Positions 25,218 to 35,712 of a stretch of DNA of 64,000 bases are shown here, piece after piece. Location: NCBI GenBank assembly GCA_015499995.1, contig JADNRV010000038.1:62001-126000 (forward strand). Reading direction: 5' to 3'. Under the pieces are notes generated by a model, which ran no database searches, was not told where the DNA came from, and worked only from the letters and a program-made list of their open reading frames with translations. The stretch's first letter is position 1. Each line of letters starts with the position of its first letter. Source of the stretch: Flammula alnicola (Eukaryota; Basidiomycota; Agaricomycetes; Agaricales; Strophariaceae). A program made the position numbers and the translations under genes.

Positions 25218-26621
25218 TTGAAAAGATGCGGGAATAAAAGTGGTTTTTCTGTTTTTCTGTTGGTGTAAAGAGTGAGAGAAGGAAGTCCCAAGATGATTGG
25301 AGTAGAAAAGGAAATGGCGAAGCTAGCGCCCCAAGGGATGAATTAAAGAAGCCTGAGGGAATCAACCCACAACCAAAAAAGGGCTAGGACGAAGGAAAGA
25401 AATGAGGCTTCTTTGCTCGACATGAGGCCTTTTATAAAACCCTTCAAGAGTACTTCATCCCTTGTCGCCGTAACCAATCGCAAGACATAACAAAGGGACC
25501 TTGGCTGCTTGGCTTCTTGGCTGCTTGGCGAGTAAATACGAGGTTGACGCCAGAACTGAGCTAGACATTCTTGGCGGTGCCATCAGATGCAGGAAGAAAA
25601 TAATCTTGAGTAAGGCCAACGATAGGCCTCTGCAACCAAGCACGGGGGTACGAAATCCAGGCAATGTTGTCGAGAATGGGCTGGGGTAGAACATGAGCAT
25701 CTTTCGTGTTATGCCTTTTTACTTATTGTCAAGAAATCTCAAGATTCCGAACTTCGATGAAAGAAGCACGTACCAAGCACTCCAACAGTCCTGGGATACA
25801 CTATTCGGACTAGTTCTGTCTTCGAATCTCTTGGATCAATTGGCTCGGCTTTCTTGCGCAGCTCGTAGAATCGACGTAGATGCAACATGAAGTAGACGCT
25901 GACCCAATGGCAGACGGTCTTCATAGGAGGTCGCCAAGCAACGTGACGGAAATTGCGACTTGGCAAAAGATGTCCTGGAAATGAATGTGTGCCGTTAATC
26001 ACAATCAAGGATGAGACAAGCGCAAACCGCGACGCACTTTTGAGTGCTGCGAATTTCGAAAAGCTAGCGCGGCTCTGAAAAAATCTGAGAGCCTTCGAGG
26101 TCGTTCACCGCTTATAAAAAAGACTTTCGAATTTTGTTAGTTTGACTACGGGAGACTAACATGGCTGTAAGCCAACGTGGCCGCTTGCAGGAGGCTCAAT
26201 TGGCCTGATATCATGGCAGCCACAATTTGATAGAAACAGATGAAACGAAAGGTCGGAAAATCTGGAAAAGCGTCCGATAGACTGCGAAGAGGCACGGAAA
26301 GACAAGGGATTCTCCCTTATCCTAATATCAGCGTATCCAATGACATTGTAGCTGGAAGGGTTGAAAAGGAACTCAGAAACGTCGATGTCGATGGTTGGTC
26401 GATGGTGCATGGTACTTACTAGCATATGTACATGTGTGTGTTTGTAGCTGTGTATTCACGCGATTCCTGCCCCTTCAACCACTGGCAATATTCAACTGGC
26501 TCTCCCCTCTTTAACGTCAATCTTGGGCTGCATTTCAATCTATCTCGCGTCCGCAAGACAGTGAAGTTCATACATGACATGACAAATTTCAACGACGTGG
26601 CTAACTTTTTTCTCAGAAAGG
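25218..26621. other. Divergent intergenic region, 1.4 kb
   Basis: It lies between the carbonic anhydrase start and the methyltransferase start, so both promoters are here. A repeated TTGGCTGCTTGG/TTGGCTGCTTGGC motif occurs near 25500-25530. I found no supportable gene inside. Confidence 0.5.
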
Positions 26622-27711
26622 ATGTCTCTTACCAATTTAGACAATGAAGACATTCTGAGCGATGCACTGGAGTTTTTGGGAGGGAAGCCAGTCATTGACG
26701 ACAGTATTGTTCGATACGGCCCCTTGGTACTGACGCTGGCACCCAAGGTACGGCCCTCATAAACCTAACACGGCTTAAATCTCCGCTTATTCTTGTCGAT
26801 GCTATCAGGAAGGCAAAGTGCGCTCAGTACTGGCCAATCATTATTGAGGGCAATCCCTGAAGCATAACTCAAGGCGAATACCTTATTAGCAGATCATCTA
26901 TTCTCCCCGGCACTCTTCTTGGCTGAGAGGATCGAAAGGAATCTGTTCGATGCGAGCGGACGAACGGGTGAGTCATCTATACGTCACCTAGTCCGCTTGA
27001 CTTACGATGAATATTTTATCAGTGATTGAACTTGGAGCAGGAAGCGCGTTACCGTCCCTTTTGCTGAGCATGCGACCGGATCCACCGTCCCTCGTCGTGG
27101 TAACGGATTATCCAGACGATATTATCATGGGCAATTTGAAGAAGAACGTGGAAAGTAACCACGGTCTGGTAACCGCTGGCTGTACCGTAAAATGCAAAGG
27201 TTATGAATGGGGGACTGATACTTCGGAACTGCTGTCAGTATTTGCGTTTGAAACGCCACAGTGACTTTGCGACTGATGATTGACATAGGAAATTATTGGG
27301 ATCGACAGACTCAAATAATTCGGGATACGATGTCGTGATCTTGTCAGATCTGCTACACTTCTTTTCCTCGCACGATGTTCTGGTCTCTTCCATTCAAGAA
27401 CTTCTGGCTAAAACGTCGAGTGCCCGAGTATACGTAGGGGTAAGACCCTTTCTTTCGAGCCTTTTATCTCGGGATGTAACAATGCATACGTTGATGTTTG
27501 ACAGGCTGGAAATTACACCCATGCCCCCGTGTGCGACAACTTTCTTCAAAAAGGAAGGTCGATAGGCTTGCAATTCGACGAAATCGGCGATAAAGACGAA
27601 GACCGCAAATGGCTGGGCACATTAGCCGTGAGCAATCTCGACCAAGAGGCATTGCAATTGCGGAAAAACAATTGCCGATACTGGGTTGGACGCTGGTCTG
27701 AGAGGGTTTAG
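26622..27711 (+). CDS. Family-16 (EFM7/NNT1-like) protein methyltransferase
   Basis: A seven-beta-strand SAM-dependent methyltransferase related to yeast Nnt1/Efm7, which methylates the N-terminal Gly and adjacent Lys of elongation factor eEF1A. The ATG at 26622 starts MSLTNLDNEDILSDALEFLG, followed by the family segment DDSIVRYGPLVLTLAPK. The SAM-binding motif I is VIELGAGSALPSLLL, and post-I is VVVTDYPDDIIMGNLKKN. The acidic motif IV is YDVVILSDLLHFFSSHDVL, and the C-terminus is NCRYWVGRWSERV. Splicing between LAPK and ANTLLADHL appears to include a 9-nt micro-exon coding EGK, flanked by introns of about 61 and 56 nt. Skipping it also keeps frame. The assignment to Nnt1/Efm7 is from motif spacing and is likely but not proven. 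Confidence 0.85.
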
Positions 27712-29573
27712 ACTGCCAGAATTTCGTCTGGCAGCATAATCACTTGGAGTGGCCCCAGACCGCGTTTCTGGCAGTGGAAAAGTCAGGAGCACTCGAGGAC
27801 TTCAAAGAGCCTTGGAGCTTGGCATGTATCGGGATACCCTCGGAACATGGTGTCCAGGATTGTACAATGTCGTGTACAATGTGTGTACAATCATGGCATT
27901 CACATTCACAAGTAGTAAAGTGCATGAAGATGAACAAGAATCCTGCAATCATGGGAGTGTCCGAAGGCATGGAGGAAAAATATATACGAAGGAGAAGATC
28001 ATCTATATTATCAGGGAGAAATGGACCATAGAGAAATAGATCAAGGATAGCCCGTACAGATACAATAAGCGTAGCGCGAGGCGCGTATCATTTTTGTTCC
28101 GTATATTCAACACTATAAGCTCCTAGACCGGGAAGGACTCCCGGTCGGAGAAACCGTCTGACCAGGAAGTATTTGTAGGCTAACAAGGAAAAATCAGCGG
28201 TGTGGCAGGGATTTTCCAGTCTAACCGGGAATTCTGTAACCAGGAATGAACAGGGAAAAAGTGCCTGCGAAATGTCTGCCATTCCCGGTTTCACCCAGCG
28301 GCGACGCACCTGGTTTGGCGGTGATTTTATTTTGGTTTTGCAAGCACTTCTAGCCGGAATGCAACCCACCATATTTTCTTGCTTATCAGGTAAAAATTCT
28401 CAATTTGAGCAGTTGTAGCATGTAATAATTGTATTGAAGATGATAGACTAGACACGAAATAAGCTAGAGGAGTATAATCGACACTTTCTATGTAACACGA
28501 GAAAGGATTGCAGGGTAAGTGAGAAGGCGTGTGGAAAAAAAAGAAGGGTTGATGATGTGGTACGCGATTCGGGAAGGTTGATTTGGTTCGCAATCTGCAT
28601 TTTCGTCAAGCCGGCATCGAGGTGGAGCAAAGAAGTAGAAAGAAGGGGAGATGTGTTGGCGGAGACTTGAAATGCTGCACATTTGACAGAGAGGGAAGCC
28701 TAGAGTTGGCAATTCAAGGATTCGGAGGAAGGATAAGCATGGAAAGGGTGCCGAAAATAAAATAGATACATGTCTCTATATTTAGCAATTCTGCAAAAAG
28801 GTTTGGGACGGAATCGAGAAGGCGAATGGTGACAAGGTCATGAGAACGGAATGATGTATGAGGGCAACCAATATGCACCTAGCCAAACATGCGGTTCCTT
28901 CGATCAGAATTCAGTGAAAAGGCCAAATAAAATGTTGACTGACGAAGCGATGAGCAGCTTGAGATCCTTGAGCGGAGGTGCTGACTCTGTTTGCACGATG
29001 AAGGAGGCGGCTGACCGCGACTCGCTGACCCCTGGGAACTGCACATCGACTTTGCTTCAGGGTTTCATTTCTTCGCCTTATGTGAATAGAAAGTTGCTAG
29101 GAAAAGGGTCAGTCAGCATAGATGGTGAGCAAGGGAAGTGCACGAGAGGGATTGGAGGATTGTCATGGCGGTAAGCAAGCCACTTCCAGGAATGCAGGCT
29201 GAGGAAATTAAATCGAAATTTCGCTCTGGGTCGAGTCACATGATTTCTAAGAGAATCAATTATTCGATTCGACCAAGTTGGTTTGACGGAACGAGGAAAA
29301 ATACCTGCTGAGACTAGGGAAATATTTACCAGTCTCGAGACTGGGAAATTTTACCGAAATGCCTTCTACCCGTCGACTACCTGTGACACCAGGAAAAAAG
29401 AATTATTCCTGGACAACCCAGGAGGTCTTCCCGGGCCATGGTTGCATAGTGCAAACAGGAGGTCCATTGGAAAGGTCAAGAGCTACTAGACGCGAAAAAG
29501 TGAATTCAAGAAGCGGTGAATCGTTTTTTTCACTTAGAAAGAGTTAATCTAACAACTTGAAGTAGCTAGATAC
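27712..29573. other. Intergenic region, 1.9 kb, between convergent genes
   Basis: The left part is probably the 3' UTR of the methyltransferase and contains three TGTACAAT elements (27861, 27873, 27884). Further right are scattered ACCGGGAA/ACCAGGAA-like motifs at 28128-28260 and 29290-29430, and a 16-bp perfect palindrome at 29329-29344. No supportable gene was seen. Confidence 0.5.
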
Positions 29574-30679
29574 TTAAACATCAGCGAGGCATTCAAGCCG
29601 CCAAATGTAAGCTCCCAGAAGGTGCATCTTTTGGACGTCGTATTTTCGGCATCTCATCTCATGCACGAGCTCGTTCTCAAGCAGTCGGTTTTGCTCTTCT
29701 AGGAAATTCTTTCTTACGCATAGGTGGTCGACTCCTTCTCGAAACATCTTGGTAAAGTTCAGAAAAACGCTTGCTAAACAATTTCAGTATGCTAGTTAGA
29801 CCATTGATGACGCCTCCTTCTTCAAGTCAGTCATAGCCACCACGCATTTTAGAATCTCATCCTTTCAAGCGGGCGTCAATAATAGCCACCACGCATTTTA
29901 GGATCTCGTCCTTTCGTTGGTTTTCTTTCTGCAAGTGTTCGTTCTCCTCTCTCAGGTGAGAAAGCTCAAGGTTGTTCTTGTTAACTGACTTCAATGAGAT
30001 GTGTCGCTTATGAATGACCAGCATTGCTAGTTTTTACCTGAATTGCCGCTCGACCTAGTGGTAAATGCGCTTTTAATGGTCTCTTCCTGCTTCTGGACCT
30101 GGCCTTCTAGTGATTTGATATATGCCGTAGAGGTGTCTCTCTTTTTGAATATCAATCGTCAGAACGAGGCAAGCAGAATGCAGTTGATCCTGACCGTCAA
30201 CTTCTTCGCCGAAAACTAGACATCGCTATCAATATGTATTGCAGCTCATTAAGCCCATCCGGCTCACCAGTTTTTCTCTCGCTGCTGCCTGTTGATTCTC
30301 TGTCAGTTGAGATAACGCTAGAATGGACTTAGTAGTCACCTCGGCTCTCTGGGCAGATTTGACAATGTGTCGGAGACGCTCCTATTGTATAGTCAGTCAA
30401 TGGGGACACTAAAATAAAAGAATGGATCAGCCACTGCCATGTCGATATCATCTGCAAACGCTTCGTCTAGAGCAACTCGCTGTTTGGATTTCTATGAACG
30501 AAGACGATAACACAGAAAAAAGTTGGCCCTCACCTCCGCTTCTGCGGAAGCGGCCTCGAATTCTTGCTCAAGGCGTGACTGTTCAATTCTTCATCAGTTG
30601 AGATGACAGAGACAGAAAGCATGTCGGTCACCTCATCTTCCATGGCACTTGAGTACACCATCTTTAGATCTTCAGTCAT
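29574..30679 (-). pseudogene. Coiled-coil protein gene, probably interrupted by a 49-bp tandem duplication
   Basis: A multi-exon minus-strand gene made of short heptad-like segments: MTEDLKMVYSSAMEDE (ATG at 30679), EQSRLEQEFEAASAEAE, KSKQRVALDEAFADDIDMA, ERLRHIVKSAQRAE, ILALSQLTENQQAAAREKL, YIKSLEGQVQKQEETIKSAF, ELSHLREENEHLQKENQRKD. The last exon reads MFREGVDHLCVRKNFLEEQ and ends CLADV at the stop 29574-29576. Exons are separated by short introns. Within the exon coding RKDEILKCVVA, a segment is duplicated with a 49-bp period (29834-29866 and 29883-29915, two mismatches in 33). Because 49 is not a multiple of three, reading through both copies hits a stop. I do not recognise the family. 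It could be a scaffold or cytoskeletal coiled coil, truncated or inactive in this strain. Confidence 0.55.
29834..29915. repeat. Imperfect tandem duplication, 49-bp period, inside a coding exon
   Basis: Two copies of TAGCCACCACGCATTTTA followed by (G/A)(A/G)ATCTC(A/G)TCCTTTC lie at 29834-29866 and 29883-29915 and differ at two of 33 positions. The divergence suggests the duplication is not a very recent assembly artefact. Confidence 0.85.
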
Positions 30680-31234
30680 TGCAAGCGGTTATCTGTACAG
30701 CAAAGGTACGAAGATAGCTCAGCAAACTGGTGAACCTAGAGGAACTACGGAATCATCAAGACCAGTTCCGAATTCCTTGCCGTGATAAACAGCTACTGCC
30801 GGCTCAGTAGAGTGTGAAAAGTAGAAAGGGAAACTTAAAGGTCGACGGATGGCATACTGGGCTCACCAGTTAGAGTATCTTTGAAGATCGCAATGTTGAC
30901 AAAGTTTGCGTGCTTCGGTATTGTCGGCTTTGGGTCAAAGGAAGTGTGTTATGCGTTATGAGTTAAAATGAACAGATATTGCAGCTGGGCCGCGTTGTGT
31001 GGACACGGCAGAGGTCTGTACTTGTAGACTGTCGTAGCCTCAGAATTTAGAAATCCCACACGCGTCTTTTTCGAAACGTGACACAGCGCGTGATCTCTGT
31101 GACCGGGCGCGTTTGTTCACGTTCGATGGCAGGGTCGCGACGTCAACCTGAAGTCAAAAAGGCTCGGTCCCTCTCACAAACTTCTTTTCATGAAATATCC
31201 AAGTTTCTCTCGGCCGCCCATCGTCTCTTAGAAT
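30680..31234. other. Divergent promoter region of EXO1 and the coiled-coil gene
   Basis: It contains no clear coding sequence. It should drive EXO1 to the right and the coiled-coil gene to the left. An MluI-type ACGCG sequence (cell-cycle MCB-like) appears at about 31060 (ACACGCGTC), which would fit a DNA-replication gene, but a single site is weak evidence. Confidence 0.45.
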
Positions 31235-34200
31235 ATGGGGATTTCTGGCCTGCTGCCAGCTCTGAAGGCAATACACACCACTAAACACCTCTCAGAATAT
31301 TCTGGGAAAACTATCGCAGTGGACGCGTATGTGTGGCTGCACAAGGGCGTTTACTCGTGCGCCACAGAGCTAGCCACCGGAAAGAGTACTCACAAGTAAG
31401 TCTACACCTTTTGTGTAGCTTGAAACGAAGGGGGAACGGGCGGTGACGCAGTGGATGGGACTGACATGCACTCTTTTCATAGGTATGTCGACTACGCAAT
31501 GCACCGCGTAAGACTCATGAGACACTACCGCATCGAGCCGTATATTGTCTTCGACGGTGGTCCTTTGCCAGCGAAGAAAGGCACCGAAAAGGAACGGAAA
31601 CAGAAACGGGAGGAAAACCTTGCTCGAGGAAAGGCGCTGGCCGCTCAGGGTAAACATTCACAAGCGCGAGACTGCTTCATCAAGTGTGTGGACGTTACAC
31701 CGCAGATGGCGTTCCAGTTTATCAAGGTGCGTCGTTGTCCTCTTTTAGAGTGGCTGCTCTGTATTTATTTTTATGGGTCAGGCACTGCGCGCAGAATCCG
31801 TGCGGTATGTAGTTGCGCCCTACGAAGCGGATGCCCAACTTGCATATCTCGAACGGGTCGGTTTCGTCGACGGGATTCTGACCGAAGACTCTGATCTCCT
31901 CGTCTTCGGCTGCCAAACCGTACTGTTCAAGCTGGACGCCGTTGCGAGCACGGTCGTCTCCATCTCACGCAAAGACTTCGGTTCCGTTACCGCTTCGTCT
32001 TCCGACCCCAACGGAATTTCCCTCATCGGCTGGTCCGATGTCCAATTTCGCGCAATGACAATATTAAGTGGTTGCGATTATCTTCCAAGTATACCCGGTG
32101 TCGGGCTCAAGACCGCCTGCTTTCTCTTACGGAAATGGAAGACTGCCGAGCAAGTTGTGCGGGCCATCGCGTTGGAGGGAAAGAAATCGGTTCCTCCAGG
32201 CTACTGGAAACAATTCCAGCTCGCGGAGAAGTGTTTTCTTCATCAACGGGTTTATTGTCCCAAGGCGGAGAAGCTAGTGCATTTAACGGATGTCAGCGAG
32301 GATTGGAATGTCGATTTCGATGCTTATGTTGGAGGGTACGCTTTTTTGCATCCTAAATGCGTAATATTGAGTGCTCATGATGCTCTCTAGTGACATGGAT
32401 CCTGTGTTGGCAATGGATATTGCTCTTGGAGACGCTGACCCCATCTCGCACCTGCCGATGAAAGATATCAATCCAGGATTCGTACCTCGCGCCCTAAAGC
32501 CCCTTCCTACGGTTTCCAATAGCCCTGTTAAATCACTAAAAGGCAAAGGCAAAATGAGAGAAAGTCTTCCACCCGGCGGCAAGACACGAGAGCAGAATCC
32601 TCCAACTGGAGGCATTCTCAGCTTCTTTGGTGCCATTCTATTTTATTTTGTTTCACTGCACCATATTAATTGATAATATGCAGGCCCGAACCCAATCATT
32701 CCTCCTCGATCAAAGCAGAAGAAGCCGGTATCTACGGCTGTTGCTAAACACGGACTCACTGGCAAGGCAAGTGGGAAGAGGACACTGGCAGAAGTCATGG
32801 ACCAGGACATGGAGCGGAAGAAAAAATCGCGCAAGAGCTGTTCTCCTTTACCCTTTACTCGGTCCAAGTTCTTCGCTCCTCCAGAGGCGAAGGCGACTGG
32901 TGTCCAGCGCAGACACAGCGATGGCGTAGCCGGTCCTTCGCGGCTGCAAGACGACAACAAAGAGAATATGTATGTCGTAGTGGATGACGATGACGATCCG
33001 GCGGAGACTTCGGAGCCTGACCTGGATGGTTCCGATCTTTCTCTGAGGGCGCATTTTGACGTCGATGCGGAGATGAATTTAGACCTGGAGGAATTCCCTG
33101 ATGCCGTCGAACAGGAGGATGGATATATTTCGGCGTCGCCTTCGTATTCAAAAGACGCCCAAGAACTATCTTCGCCGCTTCAGCCTGGGCAATCATCTAG
33201 ATCTAGACGTCGGCAATGGAACGACAGCGGCACTCGAGAAGACGATGAAATGGGTCAGACAGAGGGACTGCCCAGTGACAAGGAGGAAGAAGAAAACAGT
33301 TTCGGTGGCGCTGAAGCTGTTTCGAGCCCGATTTCGGTCAAACGGCCAAAGCCTTTTGGGAGGCGTAATGCGTATCAGACGCCTCCAAGGTGGAGTCGCA
33401 ACGAAGACTCCGGCGGCGACATCCTCGTCGTACCGACGCCTACACCTACGAATAGAAAGGGCATATACCCCGATGTAGACGAGGTTCCATCACCTACGCT
33501 ATATCGCGGTCCAGATCTGCGGAATCTGCTAGGGGCTGACAGTGCAACCGAAATCGAATTCGAGGTCCTTGAGCTGGAAGAGAAGCCATTTACTGCTAGA
33601 GGTGGTTCAGCCTCAGGGTCCGGGTCAGCCTCAGCCTCAGCCTCACCTCCGAATCCATCTCCAGAAACGCCGAATGACGACCCTCAGCTGCAGCAACAGG
33701 TCGTCGATATCGATGTCGACAACTTTGACGGGCTGAACGACGAGGAAGAACAGCGCGCGAGAGAGGTCGCTGCCCGGGCAAAGGCGGTGATGAATGGCTG
33801 GCGGGATCGATGGGCGTTGCAACCGAAGAAAGCTTCACCTCTGGTATCGGTGCAGCCGAAGAAGAGTCCAGTGCGTGGTGCGCCTCAGAAGAAAGCGTTT
33901 ACACCTGGTCCGCAGGCATTTAACTTGCGGCGCAACGAGACGAACGTGACTCCAGCTGGACGGCACTCGTTGTCAAATCTTCCACGGTCTGCACCATCGA
34001 AGTTCAGTGTCGTGGGTGCAGCAGCGGACAACGAGAAGAGCATTACGAAACCCAGGCGTAACTTATTGTTCTTCGAAGCTGTAAAGCACACGACCACGAC
34101 CACGACGACCACGGCAGTGGCGACAGCATCATCGAGGACAAGGCAAGTTGTGGATCTCACACTGTCGTCCGACGGGTTTGAGGAAGCCTTCGGAGTTGCG

Positions 34201-34236
34201 CCGAAACTTCCGAAGTCTGCTGTACTTTCTGAATGA
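31235..34236 (+). CDS. EXO1: Exonuclease 1 (XPG/FEN1 family 5'-3' exonuclease)
   Basis: A nuclease acting in mismatch repair, DNA-end resection and meiotic recombination. Five exons (31235-31395, 31483-31726, 31782-32335, 32391-32629, 32684-34236) total 2751 nt, giving 916 residues with no break. The N-nuclease domain starts MGISGLLPALKAI and has the metal-binding AVDAYVWLHK and VFDGGPLPAKKGTEKERK. The I-domain has VAPYEADAQLAYLE and ILTEDSDLLVFGC. The helix-two-turn-helix region is LSGCDYLPSIPGVGLKTA. The C-terminal half is disordered and acidic. It carries TRSKFFAPP around residue 459, which fits the Mlh1-interacting MIP box (R/K-S-K-F/Y-F). A PIP-like GGILSFF lies near residue 395 and lacks the usual Gln. 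Introns are 53-87 nt. Confidence 0.96.
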
Positions 34237-34679
34237 ATTCTGCTGTGAGGATTCGTGCGGAAAATTTGAATATTGCTATCCTTGCTATCGTTATTGTATC
34301 TATGTATTAACTTGGGAATAATATATGAAGGTTGATATGGAGGAGATCTATCTGGCTCGCATGTGTTCCACCAATACACTGGGAGCTTAGCTACAAATCG
34401 CGGAAGCCCGAGGGATATCATCGTGATGGGTCGGTTAAATTGACCCAAGACTCGAGAGGAAGTTGTAGGAGCCAGTTGGTTCTCGAGGAGCGGCCTACCG
34501 CTGAAACGAGATGTCTTTGATAAGGCAGGAATTCGTTCCATTATTGCCTGTAGACCATTGGTAAGCTTAAACGGTTGCAACGACCAATAAAAAGGTACCA
34601 TACGCGGAGGTTGAAGATATATGCCATGTCCTTACCGCAACAATCAGCGCACGGGGCACGGGGCATATCATCCTTGATG
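34237..34679. other. Convergent 3' region between EXO1 and PIG-P
   Basis: 443 bp between two stop codons facing each other. Probable 3' UTRs only; no ORF or RNA gene was recognised. Confidence 0.55.
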
Positions 34680-35323
34680 TTAATTGGATGTCTGTCGTGC
34701 TCGAGCTTTGGACGCAGCTCGCTGAAGTGTTTCATGATACAACACACTATTGACCATCCCTATCGGAATGTCGTGCAGCTCTGGGATTGCATCAGGCTTT
34801 GCAGAGGCGAAATAAGGGTTATGGTCACTGTCTTCCTGCGAGGGCAAAGCAATACGAGCATCTGTCGTGGAGACGGTAAATATTGAAGTAGATCACGAAG
34901 ATAAAGGAACAGTATTACGAACCAGTAATAGAGCTCATCTCGTTGAACGCAGGCGTCGCTCGAATGGCCATGGCAGAGTAGGTGATATATGTCAGAATGA
35001 CGACGACTATAGTCCAAGAGGGTACTAAAAGAGCCCATTCCCTGAGAAATGGGTGCATATGTGAGTTGTGCCTCGACGAAAGCAATGAAACTGAAGAACC
35101 TATTGGGATACCAAGTCACCCCCAGCCAGACTATCCAGCCATCTGGTAACACGGCCCACAGAATATACAGCACGAACAACAGGTATGTCGATGTCCATGC
35201 AACGAAGCCATAGAATTCCGACGCGCGACTTCTGCGCTCCTCGGGCTCTGGTGGCCAGCGATAAGGCGCTGTAGGGGTTCTCGGAGAGGCATCTAAGAGG
35301 ATGTCGGAAGGAGACTCTGCCAT
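34680..35323 (-). CDS. PIG-P / Gpi19 subunit of GPI-GlcNAc transferase
   Basis: A small ER membrane subunit of the complex that adds GlcNAc to phosphatidylinositol, the first step of GPI-anchor synthesis. The ATG at 35323 gives MAESPSDILLDASPRTPTAP, then the conserved RASEFYGFVAWTSTYLLFVLY leading into the first membrane span. GVTWYPNR follows at the loop. After an intron the second span is EWALLVPSWTIVVVILTYIT, followed by FNEMSSIT. The last exon has ALPSQEDSDHNPYFASAKPD and IPELHDIPIGMVNSVLYHE, matching the family's conserved D-I-P-I-x-x-V-N, and ends RARQTSN at the stop 34680-34682. The intron after YPNR uses a non-consensus GTTCTT donor. Size and two-span topology match PIG-P. Confidence 0.92.
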
Positions 35324-35712
35324 AGAAATATCTTTCGCCTTCCTTCAAGTTTGAGTACTGTGTGAGGAACAAACAAGAAAACTGAACGAATTGCCGAATT
35401 TTCTCACATACATATTATACCCGGTGAGCAGGCGGCAAAATAGGGCGAAATGTTGGGTATAATTGACATCCTTTACTAATTTATACAGAATACTAGAGAG
35501 CAAGCGAAATAACAAGAACGAGGGTACAATCATATATGTTACTTAAATATGTGAGGCCATGCGTAGATGTGCACTATAGTCATTGAGGTATCATCTTAAA
35601 TAGCGGCATAAGATGTCTAGATCCCCCCCAATCAAAGTTCAGTGGTAGGAATTAAGATGTGATGTGCGTATATTAAAAGTGAAGACCGTAATCTGGATTT
35701 TCTTGCTTCAGC
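35324..35712. other. Short intergenic region
   Basis: 389 bp between the PIG-P start and the zinc-finger gene stop (both on the minus strand). Nothing beyond a likely PIG-P promoter was seen. Confidence 0.5.

Noticed and set aside
28088..28372. Possible solo LTR or small gene near CCGGGAAGGACTCCCGG
   Set aside because: No paired terminal repeats or primer-binding site were visible, so it is only noted as a weak repeat signal.
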